From Actinomycetota bacterium (GTDB lineage Bacteria > Actinomycetota > Acidimicrobiia > Acidimicrobiales > Ilumatobacteraceae): 40,270 nucleotides of DNA. How positions within the stretch are numbered: position 1 is the first letter of the stretch; the number at the start of each line of letters is the position of its first letter. Of this stretch, positions 1 through 13,121 are shown piece after piece. The notes below the pieces were generated by a model. It ran no database searches, was not told the origin of the DNA, and saw only the letters and a program-made list of their open reading frames with translations. A program made the translations under genes and the position numbers. The stretch covers positions 1 to 40,270 of the forward strand of contig JAQCDG010000004.1 of NCBI GenBank assembly GCA_027731085.1, read 5' to 3'.

Positions 1-729
<729 letters not shown>

Positions 730-1581
730 TCAGCGAGAAATGTCACGATGCGTAACACGAGGGTTGTGAGCATTCTCAATCAACCATCTTTTGAACTGCT
801 CAGCAATTACGACCGAACGGTGTCGGCCACCAGTACAACCAATGGCCACTGTCAGGTAACTCTTGCCCTCGGCTTTGTATGCCGGCAACAAAAGCGTCAA
901 CATCTGCGTCAGTTGCTCAAGAAACTTTTGCGATAGATCTTGAGACATCACGAATTCGTGTACGGGTTCGTCGAGCCCAGACAAGGGTCGCAAATTCTCG
1001 TCCCAGTGCGGATTAGGCAAAAACCTGACATCAAACACCAAATCAACATCCAGTGGTAGCCCGTGCTTATAGCCAAATGACACGACCGAGACCTGCATCG
1101 CATCAAGCACACCATCTTCGTTGAACAGTTCACCGAGTTGCGACTTCAATTGATGAATCGTCAAAATTGTTGTGTCAATCACGAGATCTGCTTCGGCTTT
1201 TACTGGCTCGAGAAGTGAACGCTCTTTGGTGATTGCTTCTTCAACTCCAGACTTTCCTTCAGCGAGTGGATGTTTGCGTCGGGTCGCACCATAGCGCTTG
1301 ACCAATTCAGAGTTCGTCGCGTCCAAAAACAACATTCGTACTCGGTGACCCGATGTTCGTAACCGTTTCAAAACCTCAATCACACCAATTTGAGCAGTTG
1401 GTGTGCCGACAACGAGGGCAAGTTTCGCCAGTGACTCTCCGACGGCGGCAATCTCGACGACTTTGTCGATCAACTCAGTTGGCATGTTGTCAACGACGAA
1501 CCAACCCAAGTCTTCGAGATCATCGGCGGCCTGAGAACGCCCGGCGCCAGAAAGACCTGCGATCAACAAGATGTCAGCCAT
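730..1581 (-). CDS. rapZ: RNase adapter protein RapZ (YvcJ family P-loop protein)
   Basis: 283 aa; Walker A GLSGAGRSQAADDLEDLGWFVVDNMP and C-terminal IGCTGGRHRSVVIAE motifs. Confidence 0.95.
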   Translation of the reverse strand: MADILLIAGLSGAGRSQAADDLEDLGWFVVDNMPTELIDKVVEIAAVGESLAKLALVVGTPTAQIGVIEVLKRLRTSGHRVRMLFLDATNSELVKRYGATRRKHPLAEGKSGVEEAITKERSLLEPVKAEADLVIDTTILTIHQLKSQLGELFNEDGVLDAMQVSVVSFGYKHGLPLDVDLVFDVRFLPNPHWDENLRPLSGLDEPVHEFVMSQDLSQKFLEQLTQMLTLLLPAYKAEGKSYLTVAIGCTGGRHRSVVIAEQFKRWLIENAHNPRVTHRDISR

Positions 1582-1596
1582 CTCTAATAAGGCTAT

Positions 1597-3474
1597 CTAC
1601 GGCGTGTTGTCTGGCGATGAATGAAAGTGCTCAAAGATGGCATCCGCCGTGCGTTTGGGCAACCACTTAAGTTCGGCAAGTGCTTCGCGAGTCGCAGTCT
1701 TAACTTGTTTGACGCCACCCAAAGCATCAAGCAATTTCTTCGCACGAGTTGGGCCCAACCCTGAAATGCCGTCTAGTTCGCTCTTTGTCATTCGCTTGCC
1801 GCGTAGTTCGCGATGGAATCGATTGGCGAATCGATGAGCCTCATCGCGGATAACTTGCAACATAAATAATGCGTCACTACCCCGCGGCACTTCAACTGGC
1901 TGGTCGTTGCCCGGTATAAAAACTTCTTCGAGCCTCTTGGCCAGAGCGGCGACTGGTATTTCATGCTCTAGACCCAACTCGCGTACGACTTGTTCGGCGA
2001 CGCCAAGTTGGCCCTTGCCACCGTCTACCAATAACAGTTGCGGCGCATAAGAAAACTTGCCAGGTCGATCACCACGCTCATTAACAGGCTGGTCTCGCTC
2101 CTTTATATACGCAGTAAGTCTGCGTGTTAACACCTCACGCATCGCCGCATAGTCGTCGTTGCCCTGACCGCTCTTGATTTTGAATCTTCGATATTCGCGC
2201 TTCAATGGCAAGCCATCTTCAAGCACAACCATTGAACCGACGTAGTCGGTGCCTTGCAGGTGGGCCATGTCGTAACACTCAATGCGCAACGGCGCCTCGG
2301 GTAAACCCAAAAGATCTTGCAACTCACTCAACGCGCGCGAACGAGCCGTGTGATCTGCCGCTCGACGAAGTCTGTGGCGATTGAGTTCTTGGGTTGCATT
2401 TTGCGTCACCAGTTCGTGCAATTCGCGCTTATCGCCTCGATATGGCACTCGAACTTCGACTTTAGAATTTTTAGATTGACTCAGCCACTGCTCAAGCACC
2501 TCGTTGCGTTCTGGCTCACACGGCAAGACAACAATTTTTGGTATACCCAATATCGGTGACTCATCATAAAGTCGCTCGACGACAAGCGCTGCGAGTCCGG
2601 CACTCGTAACATCTTCGACTTTGTCGACGATAAAACCTTTTCGTCCAACGACTCGTCCCTTTCGGACATAAAAAACTTGCACCGACGCTTCGAACTCGTC
2701 CTCGGCTATGCCAATTACGTCAAGATCTTCGTCCCTCTCACCGACCATTTGCTGTCGCTCCAAGGCCAGTTTGATCGCCTCAAGATGGTCACGGTGTTTC
2801 GCAGCGCGCTCGAATTCTTGGGCCTGCGAACTCTCTGCCATTTGTTTTTCAAGCCGAGTTACAACAACTTCACTTTCGCCATCCATAACTTGCAAAAAGT
2901 CATGCACCAATTCTGAGTACTTTGAGGCATCAACTGAACCAACACATGGCCCAGAACATTTTTCGATGTGAAAAAGTAGACAAGGTCGACCAAGTCGCTC
3001 GTGTTGTTTAAATGTCGCTGCCGAACAAGTTCTAATTGGAAATGTCTTCAGCAGTAGGTCAAGTGTCTCGTGAATCGCCCAACTATGTGGGTACGGCCCG
3101 AAATATCGAGTTCCTTTTCGCTTTCGGCCTCGCATCACCATCGCCCGCGGCCACTGCTCGTCAATCGTCACCGCCAAAAATGGATAACTCTTGTCGTCGC
3201 GTAGTCGAATGTTGAACCTCGGCGAGTAACGATTAATTAAACTGTGCTCAAGAATCAGCGCTTCTATTTCGTTGCGAACCTCGATCCATTCGACACTGTG
3301 AGCAGCAGAAACCATGTTGCTTGTTCGTGGATGCAAACTTTCAGCCTTGGCGAAATAGCTGTTGACTCGTGCGCGCAGGTTGTTGGCTTTGCCGACATAG
3401 ATAACTCGCCCACTAGCATCTTTGAATTGGTACGACCCTGGTGTTTCAGGTATTACCCCAGAAGGTTTTTGCAC
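1597..3474 (-). CDS. uvrC: Excinuclease ABC subunit C
   Basis: 625 aa; N-terminal GIY-YIG domain (PGSYQFKDASGRVIYVGKANNLRARVNSYF), UVR motif, RNase H-like IECYDMAHLQGTDYVGSMVV, HhH C-terminus. Confidence 0.97.
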   Translation of the reverse strand: MQKPSGVIPETPGSYQFKDASGRVIYVGKANNLRARVNSYFAKAESLHPRTSNMVSAAHSVEWIEVRNEIEALILEHSLINRYSPRFNIRLRDDKSYPFLAVTIDEQWPRAMVMRGRKRKGTRYFGPYPHSWAIHETLDLLLKTFPIRTCSAATFKQHERLGRPCLLFHIEKCSGPCVGSVDASKYSELVHDFLQVMDGESEVVVTRLEKQMAESSQAQEFERAAKHRDHLEAIKLALERQQMVGERDEDLDVIGIAEDEFEASVQVFYVRKGRVVGRKGFIVDKVEDVTSAGLAALVVERLYDESPILGIPKIVVLPCEPERNEVLEQWLSQSKNSKVEVRVPYRGDKRELHELVTQNATQELNRHRLRRAADHTARSRALSELQDLLGLPEAPLRIECYDMAHLQGTDYVGSMVVLEDGLPLKREYRRFKIKSGQGNDDYAAMREVLTRRLTAYIKERDQPVNERGDRPGKFSYAPQLLLVDGGKGQLGVAEQVVRELGLEHEIPVAALAKRLEEVFIPGNDQPVEVPRGSDALFMLQVIRDEAHRFANRFHRELRGKRMTKSELDGISGLGPTRAKKLLDALGGVKQVKTATREALAELKWLPKRTADAIFEHFHSSPDNTP

Positions 3475-3483
3475 AATCGCAAT

Positions 3484-6369
3484 CTATTTCTTTTTAGTTT
3501 GCACGGTCTTCACGGTTTTCACGGGGCTCGCAGATTTAGTGTCTTTTAGTATCTGTGCAAGATATTTACCAGTGTGCGAGCCTGCAACTTTGGCTACGGC
3601 TTCTGGCGAACCTTCGGCAACGATTAATCCTCCACCGCTTCCACCTTCTGGCCCCAGATCGATCACCCAGTCGGCAGACTTGATCACATCTAAATTGTGC
3701 TCAATCACCAATACGGTGTTTCCGGAGTCGACGAGTCTCGCTAAGACGATCAACAAGCGCCGCACATCTTCGAAATGCAGTCCTGTTGTCGGCTCGTCGA
3801 GCAAATAAATTGTGCGACCGGTGCTTCGTTTAGAAAGTTCGCTTGCGAGCTTTACTCGCTGTGCTTCGCCGCCTGACAGAGTGGGTGCCGACTGCCCAAG
3901 TCGAACATATGCCAGACCTACATCGACGAATGTCTGCATATGGCGGGCTATGCGCGGCTGATTTGCGAAATACTCAACTGCATCGCCGATTGGCATGTCC
4001 AAGATATCGGCGATGTTTTTACCTTTGAATGTGATGTCGAGCGTGTCGCGGTTGTAGCGGGCGCCTTTGCAAACCTCACACGGCACATAGACATCAGGCA
4101 AGAAGTGCATCTCGATCTTGATTGTTCCGTCACCTGAGCACGCTTCGCACCTGCCGCCGGTCACATTAAAACTGAATCGTCCTGGTTGATAGCCCCGAAC
4201 CTTGGCCTCAGGTGTCGATGCAAAAAGTTTGCGAATGTCATCGAACACACCCGTATAAGTTGCTGGGTTTGAGCGTGGCGTTCTGCCAATCGGCGATTGG
4301 TCCATGTCGATGACTTTGTCGAGATTCATCACACCGTCAACGCCTGTGTGTCGACCAGGTGCATCTTTAGATTTATAGATTTTTTGCATCAGCGACGGCA
4401 ATAAAATATCGCGTATCAGAGTGCTTTTACCACTGCCCGAAACGCCGGTCACGGCTACAAAACATCCGAGCGGAATTTTCACATTCAGATTTTTCAAATT
4501 ATGTTCGCGAGCGCCACGAATTGTCAGGAAATCTTTGCCGGGTTGCCGTCGCATCGCCGGCGTCGCAACACTGCGCTGACCTGAAAGGTATTGTCCCGTC
4601 ATTGAGTTCTTGACCTTGAGCACACCTTTGACCGGCCCGCTGTAGATAACTTGCCCGCCATGCTCGCCAGCGCCCGGACCAATATCAACCAGCCAGTCAC
4701 TCGACCGAATCGTGTCCTCGTCGTGTTCAACGACGATCACGGTGTTGCCGAGATCGCGCAACCGTTGCAGGGTTTCGATCAATCGATGGTTGTCGCGCTG
4801 ATGTAAACCAATGCTCGGCTCATCGAGCACATATAGCGTGCCAACCAATCCCGAACCGATCTGACTGGCCAGACGAATGCGTTGTGCTTCACCACCTGCC
4901 AAAGTTGCCGCGGCACGTGAAAGAGTCAAATAGTCAAGACCCACATCTAACAAAAAGCCGAGTCGCGCATTGATTTCTTTGGTGATTCGCTCAGCGATCA
5001 TCGAGTCACGGTCCGATAGCTGTAAACCAGCGAGAAACTTTGCCGACTCGCCAATCGAAAGATTGCAGACTTCAGAAATGTGTCTGCCCTCAACCAAGAC
5101 GGCCAGTGACTCGGGCTTGAGTCGTGCACCTTTACAAGATGGGCATGGAACTTCGCGCATATAACTCTCGAACTGCTCGCGTGCGTTATCGCTCTCGGCA
5201 CTTTCGTGACGACGCTTGATCCACGGAATAACGCCCTCATACGATGTGCTGTATTCGCGAGTGCGACCGTAACGATTGCGATACTTGACCATCATGTTGT
5301 CGTCCACGCCGTTCATCACGATCTTTTGCGCCTTAGGCGATAGTTTCGACCATTTTTTGTCAAGATCAATTTCAAATCGGTCGGCTACTGCTTCGAGCAT
5401 TCGAGTGAAGTACTGAGTGTGAGCCGAACGCCACGGCGCAATTGCACCCTCGTTGATGCTCAGGTTCGGGTCTGGCACCACAAGCTCAACATCAACTTCA
5501 TATTTCGTACCGAGACCAAGACAATTATCACACGCACCAAAGGGTGAGTTGAAAGAAAAATTCCTAGGGGCTAGTTCTTCGTAACTCGTGCCACATTTTG
5601 GGCAGGCCAAGTGTTGACTAAAAGTAATTGGCTCGCCACCATCGACAATTTCGATCTCAGCAACACCATTGGCCAAGCGCAATGCAGTTTCGAGTGAATC
5701 GGTTAATCGACGGGTGATTCCATCACGACGCACGAGACGATCAACGACGATATCAATCTGATGCTGCTCATATTTCGCCAATCGTGTTTTCTTTTTTAAG
5801 AATTCGCTGATCTCTACAACTTCGCCGTCAACTCGAGCACGCGAGAAGCCTTGAGAGGCAAGTTCTTGCAGCAACGTGTCATACTCGCCTTTTCTACCTC
5901 GCACCACGGGCGCCAGGATCTGAAACCGAGTGCCTTCTTCGAACTTCATGATTCGATCCACGATTTGTTGTGGCGTCTGGCGTGATAACCGAGTCATGTC
6001 GCGCGAACAATGTTGAACACCGATACGGGCATACAACAGACGCAAATAGTCGTAGACCTCGGTGATCGTGCCGACCGTCGATCTCGGGTTGCGCGATGAT
6101 GACTTTTGGTCAATCGAGATCGCCGGTGACAAACCGTCAATTAAATCGACATCTGGTTTGTCCATTTGTCCCAAAAACTGACGGGCATATGAACTGAGAG
6201 ATTCGACATAACGTCTTTGACCTTCGGCATAAATGGTGTCAAATGCAAGACTCGATTTACCCGAACCCGACAAACCTGTCAGCACGATCAACTTGTCGCG
6301 TGGCAGTTCGACATTGATGTTCTTGAGATTGTGCTCACGAGCACCACGGACAACTATCTGATTTGCCAT
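3484..6369 (-). CDS. uvrA: Excinuclease ABC subunit A
   Basis: About 961 aa; two ABC ATPase cassettes, zinc-finger CxxC motifs, [39 protein letters not shown] track begins one codon earlier (GTG at 6372); ATG at 6369 preferred. Confidence 0.97.
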   Translation of the reverse strand: MANQIVVRGAREHNLKNINVELPRDKLIVLTGLSGSGKSSLAFDTIYAEGQRRYVESLSSYARQFLGQMDKPDVDLIDGLSPAISIDQKSSSRNPRSTVGTITEVYDYLRLLYARIGVQHCSRDMTRLSRQTPQQIVDRIMKFEEGTRFQILAPVVRGRKGEYDTLLQELASQGFSRARVDGEVVEISEFLKKKTRLAKYEQHQIDIVVDRLVRRDGITRRLTDSLETALRLANGVAEIEIVDGGEPITFSQHLACPKCGTSYEELAPRNFSFNSPFGACDNCLGLGTKYEVDVELVVPDPNLSINEGAIAPWRSAHTQYFTRMLEAVADRFEIDLDKKWSKLSPKAQKIVMNGVDDNMMVKYRNRYGRTREYSTSYEGVIPWIKRRHESAESDNAREQFESYMREVPCPSCKGARLKPESLAVLVEGRHISEVCNLSIGESAKFLAGLQLSDRDSMIAERITKEINARLGFLLDVGLDYLTLSRAAATLAGGEAQRIRLASQIGSGLVGTLYVLDEPSIGLHQRDNHRLIETLQRLRDLGNTVIVVEHDEDTIRSSDWLVDIGPGAGEHGGQVIYSGPVKGVLKVKNSMTGQYLSGQRSVATPAMRRQPGKDFLTIRGAREHNLKNLNVKIPLGCFVAVTGVSGSGKSTLIRDILLPSLMQKIYKSKDAPGRHTGVDGVMNLDKVIDMDQSPIGRTPRSNPATYTGVFDDIRKLFASTPEAKVRGYQPGRFSFNVTGGRCEACSGDGTIKIEMHFLPDVYVPCEVCKGARYNRDTLDITFKGKNIADILDMPIGDAVEYFANQPRIARHMQTFVDVGLAYVRLGQSAPTLSGGEAQRVKLASELSKRSTGRTIYLLDEPTTGLHFEDVRRLLIVLARLVDSGNTVLVIEHNLDVIKSADWVIDLGPEGGSGGGLIVAEGSPEAVAKVAGSHTGKYLAQILKDTKSASPVKTVKTVQTKKK

Positions 6370-6389
6370 CACAGGCAGGCTACAAAGTG

Positions 6390-8414
6390 TTAGTGGGCAT
6401 CCCGTAATTCGCGCTTGAGTTCTTTTACTTCGTCCCTGAGACGTGCGGCATATTCAAACCGCAATTCTTCGGCCGCCATATTCATCTCTTCTTCGAGGGT
6501 CATAATCAATCGGGCTAACTCGCTCTCAGGCAATGCCCGCAGCTCGCGAACAACCTTGTCTCGTTCGCGGTCTTTGCGCTTGCCTTTGCCCGGCATCGGC
6601 GCGGTATTGCTCGGACGCAGCACTGAAAGAATGTCGCCAATCGCTTTGCGCACAGTCTGCGGGTTGATGCCATGCTTCGTGTTGTACGCAACCTGCAACT
6701 CTCGGCGACGGGCAGTTTCTGAAATTGCAAACTCCATTGCGGCAGTCCGATTATCGGCGTACATAATCACTTGACCGTCGACATTTCGCGCCGCACGACC
6801 GATCATCTGCACGAGAGAAGTCTGGCTGCGCAGAAAACCCTGCTTGTCGGCGTCCAAGATCGCCACGAGCGAAACCTCTGGCAAGTCAAGACCTTCACGC
6901 AACAGGTTGATGCCAACCAATACATCGAATTCACCCAATCGCAATGCGCGTAAAATCTCAATGCGCTCAATCGTGTCGATATTCGAATGCAGATATCGAA
7001 CCCGCAGACCTTGCTCAATTAGATATTCAGAAAGATCTTCCGACATTTTTTTGGTCAAAGTCGTGACCAGCGTTCTGTCGCCTTGCGCTGTTTTGATCTT
7101 GATCATTTCGATCAGGTCGTCTATCTGGCCCTTGGTCGAACGAACGATTACCTCGGGGTCGATTAATCCAGTTGGTCGAACAATCTGCTCGACAACCTGA
7201 TCACTTAATTCAATTTCAAACTTTGCTGGCGTTGCCGAGAGAAAAATACACTGATTTAGACGCTCCATTGTTTCTTCGAATCGCAGTGGACGATTGTCTA
7301 TCGCCGAGGGTAAGCGAAAGCCGTGCTCGACCAAAGTTTGTTTTCGACTTCTGTCGCCGGCGAATTGCCCGTGTAGTTGGGGCACGGCCACATGGCTCTC
7401 GTCAATTACCAACAAATAATCTTTTGGAAAATAGTCAAGTAGCGTAAACGGAGGTTCGCCCGGTTGACGCCCGTCAATATGCATCGAATAGTTTTCAATG
7501 CCGTTGCAATAGCCAACTTCTTTCATCATCTCAAGGTCGAACATCGTGCGCATCCGAATTCGTTGTGCTTCGAGCAATTTGTTCTGAGTTTCAAAAACGC
7601 TCAATTGCGATGCCAATTCTTTTTCGATGCCCAGCATCGCCACTCGCATGCGTTCTTCACCGGCTACATAATGAGTCGCCGGAAAGATAACGATCTCGGT
7701 CAAGTCACGCAGTGTCTCGCCGGTGAGTGGGTCGACGACAGAAATGCGTTCGACTGTGTCGCCGAACATTTCTAGACGTGTGACAGTTTCTTCATACGCT
7801 GGATGAACTTCAATCGTGTCACCGCGCACCCGAAAATTGCCGCGACCGAGCGTCATGTCGTTGCGGTCATATTGCAGATCAACCAGCCTCGCCAAAATGC
7901 TCCGCTGGTCGTAGTCAACCCCCGTATGCAACTCGAGCAGATTGCCCCGATATTCACCAGGGTCACCCATGCCGTAGATACAACTGACCGAGGCAACAAC
8001 AATCGTGTCGCGCCTCGTTAGAAGCGCCGCAGTCGCAGAGTGTCGAAGTCGATCAATTTCATCGTTGATCGAAGAATCTTTCTCAATGAATGTGTCGCTC
8101 GAGGCAATATAGGCCTCTGGCTGGTAATAGTCGTAGTAACTGACGAAATATTCGACACGGTTATTCGGAAAGAACTCGCGCATTTCTTGGGCCAACTGCG
8201 CTGCGAGCGATTTGTTTGGGGCCAAAATTAGCGTCGGACGCTGAACTTGTTCGATTGTCCAGGCGATCGTCGCCGATTTTCCAGAACCGGTGATGCCCAA
8301 TAAAGTTTGAAACCGATCGCCTCGCTTCACACCTGCAGCAAGCTTGGCGATCGCCTCAGGCTGATCACCCGCTGGTTTAAACGGAGACTCAACGACAAAT
8401 TTGCGTTCGGTCAT
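6390..8414 (-). CDS. uvrB: Excinuclease ABC subunit B
   Basis: Helicase motifs [39 protein letters not shown]-type beta-hairpin, C-terminal UVR. ORF track start 8438, but ATG at 8414 ([12 protein letters not shown]) forms an ATGA overlap with the coaE stop. Confidence 0.97.
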   Translation of the reverse strand: MTERKFVVESPFKPAGDQPEAIAKLAAGVKRGDRFQTLLGITGSGKSATIAWTIEQVQRPTLILAPNKSLAAQLAQEMREFFPNNRVEYFVSYYDYYQPEAYIASSDTFIEKDSSINDEIDRLRHSATAALLTRRDTIVVASVSCIYGMGDPGEYRGNLLELHTGVDYDQRSILARLVDLQYDRNDMTLGRGNFRVRGDTIEVHPAYEETVTRLEMFGDTVERISVVDPLTGETLRDLTEIVIFPATHYVAGEERMRVAMLGIEKELASQLSVFETQNKLLEAQRIRMRTMFDLEMMKEVGYCNGIENYSMHIDGRQPGEPPFTLLDYFPKDYLLVIDESHVAVPQLHGQFAGDRSRKQTLVEHGFRLPSAIDNRPLRFEETMERLNQCIFLSATPAKFEIELSDQVVEQIVRPTGLIDPEVIVRSTKGQIDDLIEMIKIKTAQGDRTLVTTLTKKMSEDLSEYLIEQGLRVRYLHSNIDTIERIEILRALRLGEFDVLVGINLLREGLDLPEVSLVAILDADKQGFLRSQTSLVQMIGRAARNVDGQVIMYADNRTAAMEFAISETARRRELQVAYNTKHGINPQTVRKAIGDILSVLRPSNTAPMPGKGKRKDRERDKVVRELRALPESELARLIMTLEEEMNMAAEELRFEYAARLRDEVKELKRELRDAH

Positions 8415-9004
8415 TTCAGAGAAATTATCCACGACCACGCGAGATCAACATTTTTTATCAATTGATCGCGATCGCCCGAATTATCGATGACATGACCGGC
8501 GATTGCGAGTCGTTGTTCGCGAGTCGCCTGTTTCGCCACGCGTGCACGAGCATCTTCTGCCTTCATATTTCGTTGTTCGATAAGTCGTTTGATCGCAATT
8601 TCTACATCGAGGTCAACTACGAGCACACCATCCAGACCTTCGCGCGGATTTTCGACAAGAAGTGGAATATCAAGCACGACTACTTTGGTCGTGCCACGGA
8701 AGCCTTCAACTCGCTCACTCATAACCCGCTGCACAATCGGGTGAACGAGTTCGTTAAGAGTCTTGAGCAACGTCGCATCACTGAATACTTTGGTTGCTAC
8801 CGCCGCTCGATCTAATGTCTTGTCTGGCGCAACGACCTCGTTGCCAAAAATCTCAACCATTTTGGTGTAGACCTCGGCGCCAGGTCGTTGTAATTCGCGC
8901 ACGATTTGGTCAGCATCGATTAATTCGGCGCCACGGGCTATCAAGAGTCGAGCAACCTCAGATTTGCCAGAGCCAATGCCACCAGTGAGTCCAATGAGAA
9001 TCAT
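8411..9004 (-). CDS. coaE: Dephospho-CoA kinase
   Basis: [22 protein letters not shown]-loop; start placed at internal ATG 9004 because the first 46 codons of the 243-aa ORF overlap rpsA and are not family-like. Confidence 0.94.
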   Translation of the reverse strand: MILIGLTGGIGSGKSEVARLLIARGAELIDADQIVRELQRPGAEVYTKMVEIFGNEVVAPDKTLDRAAVATKVFSDATLLKTLNELVHPIVQRVMSERVEGFRGTTKVVVLDIPLLVENPREGLDGVLVVDLDVEIAIKRLIEQRNMKAEDARARVAKQATREQRLAIAGHVIDNSGDRDQLIKNVDLAWSWIISLK

Positions 9005-9038
9005 CAGATACTCACCGTATCTAAAACTGGGTTTTTTA

Positions 9039-10340
9039 TCAGCCTGCGCTTGGTTCTTCTGTGGCCTTTGGTTCTTCTGCAGGTGCAGCGTTTGGATCAA
9101 AGAATTCGGCCCATGCTGTCTCTCGAGTTGAATCGTCACCACTCACCCAGTTGCCCTGCTCATCTGTTTGAAACTGACCACGATATTCTTCGGCCAACTC
9201 GCCACCCTCAGCAGCTTGCTTGATCGACAGGCTGATGCGTCGACGTGCAAGGTCGAGATCGATGATCTTGACCCAAAGCTCTTCGCCTGGGGTAACAACT
9301 TGCTCTGGGGCCTCAACATGATGAGTTGACATCTCAGAAATGTGAACCAAACCTTCGATGCCATCGCCAACTTGCACGAAACCGCCGAACGGTACAAGTT
9401 TTGTAACTCGACCATAAACCAACTGGCCAACCTGATGGCTTGATGCGAACTCTTGCCATGGGTCTTGCTGCGTCGCCTTGAGTGAAAGCGAAATGCGATC
9501 GCGTTCACGATCGATCTCAAGGACTTTCACCGAAACTTCATCGCCAATTTTTACAACAGCACCTGGGTTATCGACATGCTTCCACGAGAGTTCAGAAACG
9601 TGAATCAAACCGTCCATGCCACCAAGATCTACGAACGCACCGAATGCGACAACACTCGAGATACGACCGGTGCGTACTTCGCCAACTGCGATATTCTCAA
9701 GAAAATCGGTCTGAGTGCCTTTTTGACTGACTTCAAGCAATGCACGTCGTGACAACACAACGTTGTTGCGCTGCCGATCAAGTTCGAGAATCTTGGCGGT
9801 GATGCGCTGCCCGAGATACGGTGCGAGATCGCGCACGCGGCGCAACTCAACCAGTGACGCAGGCAGGAAACCGCGCAAGCCAATGTCAACGATGAGCCCA
9901 CCCTTGACGGCTTCAATAACGAGGCCTTCGACAGTGCCATCTGCGTTTTTGATCGCCTCGATGTCGCCCCACGCACGCTCATATTGTGCGCGCTTCTTTG
10001 AAAGCAACAAGCGGCCTTCTTTGTCTTCGAGAGTAAGAATCAAAGTTTCGATCTTTTCACCCAACTTCACGATTGTGTTTGGATCTGCGTCATGGCGCAT
10101 CGAAAGTTCGCGGTTTAAAATTACGCCTTCAGTTTTGTAGCCAATCTCGACAAGCACTTCGTCGCGAGTGATCCGCACAACTGTGCCGCTGACAAGCTTG
10201 CCTTCTTTGAGTTCAACCATCGTTTCGTTGATTGAATCTACGAACGAGACATCTCGTTCAGTAACTTTGCGCGGGGTGTAATTGCCTTCTGCGTCGAATG
10301 TTCCCATTTCAGGGCTCGACATCAATTGAGTTGTTGACAC
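9039..10340 (-). CDS. rpsA: 30S ribosomal protein S1
   Basis: 433 aa; four S1 RNA-binding repeats (e.g. GEVRTGRISSVVAFGAFVDLGGMDGLIHVSELS). Confidence 0.97.
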   Translation of the reverse strand: MSTTQLMSSPEMGTFDAEGNYTPRKVTERDVSFVDSINETMVELKEGKLVSGTVVRITRDEVLVEIGYKTEGVILNRELSMRHDADPNTIVKLGEKIETLILTLEDKEGRLLLSKKRAQYERAWGDIEAIKNADGTVEGLVIEAVKGGLIVDIGLRGFLPASLVELRRVRDLAPYLGQRITAKILELDRQRNNVVLSRRALLEVSQKGTQTDFLENIAVGEVRTGRISSVVAFGAFVDLGGMDGLIHVSELSWKHVDNPGAVVKIGDEVSVKVLEIDRERDRISLSLKATQQDPWQEFASSHQVGQLVYGRVTKLVPFGGFVQVGDGIEGLVHISEMSTHHVEAPEQVVTPGEELWVKIIDLDLARRRISLSIKQAAEGGELAEEYRGQFQTDEQGNWVSGDDSTRETAWAEFFDPNAAPAEEPKATEEPSAG

Positions 10341-10418
10341 TGTTATTGCTTTCGGTGGATAGGAGATGTGGATAGGACAGTTAAGCCTACCTGCGACGGC
10401 ACTTTACGGGGCGTGGAA

Positions 10419-13121
10419 TCAGGCTTTTGCCGATGCCCAACTATCGCCCCACGCCAGATTGACCTCAAGAGGCACGGCGAGTTTGGCGGCATCTCGCATC
10501 GAGTCACGCACTAGTGCCTCGACATTGTCGTGTTCGGCGCTGACAGCCTCAACTATCACCTCGTCATGCACTTGTAAAACCAACCGAGATTCAAAGCCTC
10601 CGCTCTCAAGTGTCTGATCAAGACTCACAATTGCGACCTTGAAAATGTCGGCAGCCAAACCTTGAATGCCCGAGTTCATGGCTTGGCGCTCGCCAATCTG
10701 ACGAATTCTGAAATTTGGATTTTGCAGTTCGGGGATCAATCGTCGGCGACCAAACAATGTTTCTGTGTAGCCGCGTTTTCTAGCTTCTTCGATTGTCTCG
10801 TCCATATATTTCTTCACTCTCGGGAAAGCCGCAAAGTATGCCTCAAGTATTTCGCTCGCCTCACTCACGCCGATCGCAAGGCGTTGCGCCAAACCGTATG
10901 CCTCCATGCCATAGGCGAGCCCGTATGAAATCATTTTTGCTTTTGATCTTTGCTCGCTCGTCACCTTGTCGGTAGCGACACCGAAAACATTCGCCGCAGT
11001 CATATTGTGAATGTCGACATTTTTGTTAAACGCCTCAATCAACCCAGGATCATTGGCCAGATGCGCAATGCATCGCAATTCGATCTGGTTGTAATCGGCC
11101 ACCAAGAATTGGCAATTCTTACGCGGCACAAATGCTGTGCGAAAAACCTTTCCTTGTTCACTGCGCACCGGAATATTGTGCAGGTTTGGTTGATCACTGC
11201 TCAAACGACCTGTACGCGCAACAGTCTGATTAAAGGTTGCATGAATGCGACTATCACTTTCAACGACGCTAAGCAAACCCTCGCCGTACGTCGAACGCAA
11301 TTTCTCAACTTCGCGATACTCAAGCAGCGGTTCAATAAATTCTGGCCACTCGTCTTTGAGTTTCTCTAAAGTTGCGGCGTCGGTGCTTGGTCCTGTTTTG
11401 TTCTTCTTGCCTGGTGTTAATTTCTTATCTTCGTAGAGAATCTTTCGCAGTTGCAACGGCGAGTTCAGATTGAACTCTTGTTTGGCGACGCTATGCAATT
11501 GTTTAGTCAGCGCGAGACATTCGGCGGTCAGACGCTTGTTGATTTCGCTGAGTTCCTTTTTGTCGACGGCAACACCGAGAAACTCCATTCGGGCCAAGAC
11601 TCTCACCAGCGGTTGTTCAATATCTGAATATAGTTTCATCAATTTTTGACTCGCGAGTGCTGCTGTTAAGGCTTGCGATACCAATGAAACACCGAGGGCC
11701 TCGACCGCCGCAACACTGCTGGCCACACTCGCAGCGTCGGGTGTATCAAAGTTAAGTTGACCGTCTTGCATCTTCGAATCTGTTGTCGCAAATTCGACAT
11801 CCAGGTAACGCGACACAACTTGTCTGATTTCATATCGAGACTCAGACGGGTCAAGCAGATATGCAGCGATCGCCGTATCAAGAACCATCTCTTTGAGGTC
11901 GATGCCGAGACCCAAGCAACTGCGCATCAGTGGTTTGACATTGTGTCCACGAAATTTGAAGCCACCGTTGAGAAAAGTCTTCACTTCAGTGGACACGAGG
12001 ATCTTTGCAGAAATCCAAAAGACTTTTGACTTCTTCAAATCATCAACGACTGCAAGACCAAGAAGTTCAGTTCGGCCTGGGTCACCCAACCATGCCGCAG
12101 CCACATCGACTACGTCATGCTTTTGCAGCGCAGCAACCGCATCTTTGATGGTTTCACAATTCTCGATTACTGCAGAAATCGACGAAGTTGCGCCACCATC
12201 TTGCTTGGCGCCACTCTCGGTCAGTTCCGCTGGCGCTAAATCAATGCCAGCGAAATGTTTCGTCGCCTCGGTGAACCGACTGAACATTGTCTTGAATTCA
12301 AAAAGTGCGAAAACTTCTTTGACAGCATTTGCGTTTGGCTTGGGTGATAGCGCGTGCAGATCGATCGTCATGGGCGCATCGCGTCGCAACACCATCAGTT
12401 TTGCGTTGCGCAAAACTCTCCCACGACTCTCAATCAGCGCCTGTTTAAGCTTTGGTGTCTGCTCATCTGCATGATCAAATACCGCTTCGATGTTTTGATA
12501 CTTGTTTATCAATTTTGCAGCGGTTTTTTCACCAACACCTGGCACGCCATCCAAATTGTCGCTCGGGTCGCCGCGCAATGCCGCATAATCGGCATATTGT
12601 TTCGGCGTAACACCAGTGCGCTCTAAAATGCCCGCCTCGTCGTAAAGCGCATAATCACTGACGCCGCGCTTGTTGTACAGAACGCGAATGTGCGGATCAC
12701 TGACTAATTGATAGTTGTCGCGGTCACCGGTGACAATTATCAGATCGTCGCCCATATCCAATGCTTTTTCGGCGATCGTCGCGATCAAGTCGTCGCCTTC
12801 GAAACCAGCCGCGTCAATTGCAGTAACGCCCATTTTCGACAGCATCTCGCGAATTAGATCCAGCTGTTGATACAAAATATCGGGCTGCGCCTCGCGTTGC
12901 GCTTTATATTCGGGTGCCGCTTCGTGGCGAAAAGTCGGTTCTTTACGATCGAATACGACCACAACACCATCGGGCTTGTGATCGCGCATCAACGTCAACA
13001 ACATTGACGTGAATCCGTAAATCGCGTTCGTCACCTGACCATTCGCGGTAACCATGTCGGTCGGCAATGCAAAAAACGCCCGATACGCCAGTGAGTTGCC
13101 ATCCAGCGCCATCAACTTCAT
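10419..13121 (-). CDS. polA: DNA polymerase I
   Basis: 900 aa; N-terminal 5'-3' exonuclease domain and family A polymerase motifs (DYNQIELRCIAHLANDPGLIEAF, QVHDEVIVE). Confidence 0.97.
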   Translation of the reverse strand: MKLMALDGNSLAYRAFFALPTDMVTANGQVTNAIYGFTSMLLTLMRDHKPDGVVVVFDRKEPTFRHEAAPEYKAQREAQPDILYQQLDLIREMLSKMGVTAIDAAGFEGDDLIATIAEKALDMGDDLIIVTGDRDNYQLVSDPHIRVLYNKRGVSDYALYDEAGILERTGVTPKQYADYAALRGDPSDNLDGVPGVGEKTAAKLINKYQNIEAVFDHADEQTPKLKQALIESRGRVLRNAKLMVLRRDAPMTIDLHALSPKPNANAVKEVFALFEFKTMFSRFTEATKHFAGIDLAPAELTESGAKQDGGATSSISAVIENCETIKDAVAALQKHDVVDVAAAWLGDPGRTELLGLAVVDDLKKSKVFWISAKILVSTEVKTFLNGGFKFRGHNVKPLMRSCLGLGIDLKEMVLDTAIAAYLLDPSESRYEIRQVVSRYLDVEFATTDSKMQDGQLNFDTPDAASVASSVAAVEALGVSLVSQALTAALASQKLMKLYSDIEQPLVRVLARMEFLGVAVDKKELSEINKRLTAECLALTKQLHSVAKQEFNLNSPLQLRKILYEDKKLTPGKKNKTGPSTDAATLEKLKDEWPEFIEPLLEYREVEKLRSTYGEGLLSVVESDSRIHATFNQTVARTGRLSSDQPNLHNIPVRSEQGKVFRTAFVPRKNCQFLVADYNQIELRCIAHLANDPGLIEAFNKNVDIHNMTAANVFGVATDKVTSEQRSKAKMISYGLAYGMEAYGLAQRLAIGVSEASEILEAYFAAFPRVKKYMDETIEEARKRGYTETLFGRRRLIPELQNPNFRIRQIGERQAMNSGIQGLAADIFKVAIVSLDQTLESGGFESRLVLQVHDEVIVEAVSAEHDNVEALVRDSMRDAAKLAVPLEVNLAWGDSWASAKA

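Noticed and set aside
11893-12474. 193-aa plus-strand ORF antisense to polA
   Set aside because: Shadow ORF inside polA; no recognisable domain.
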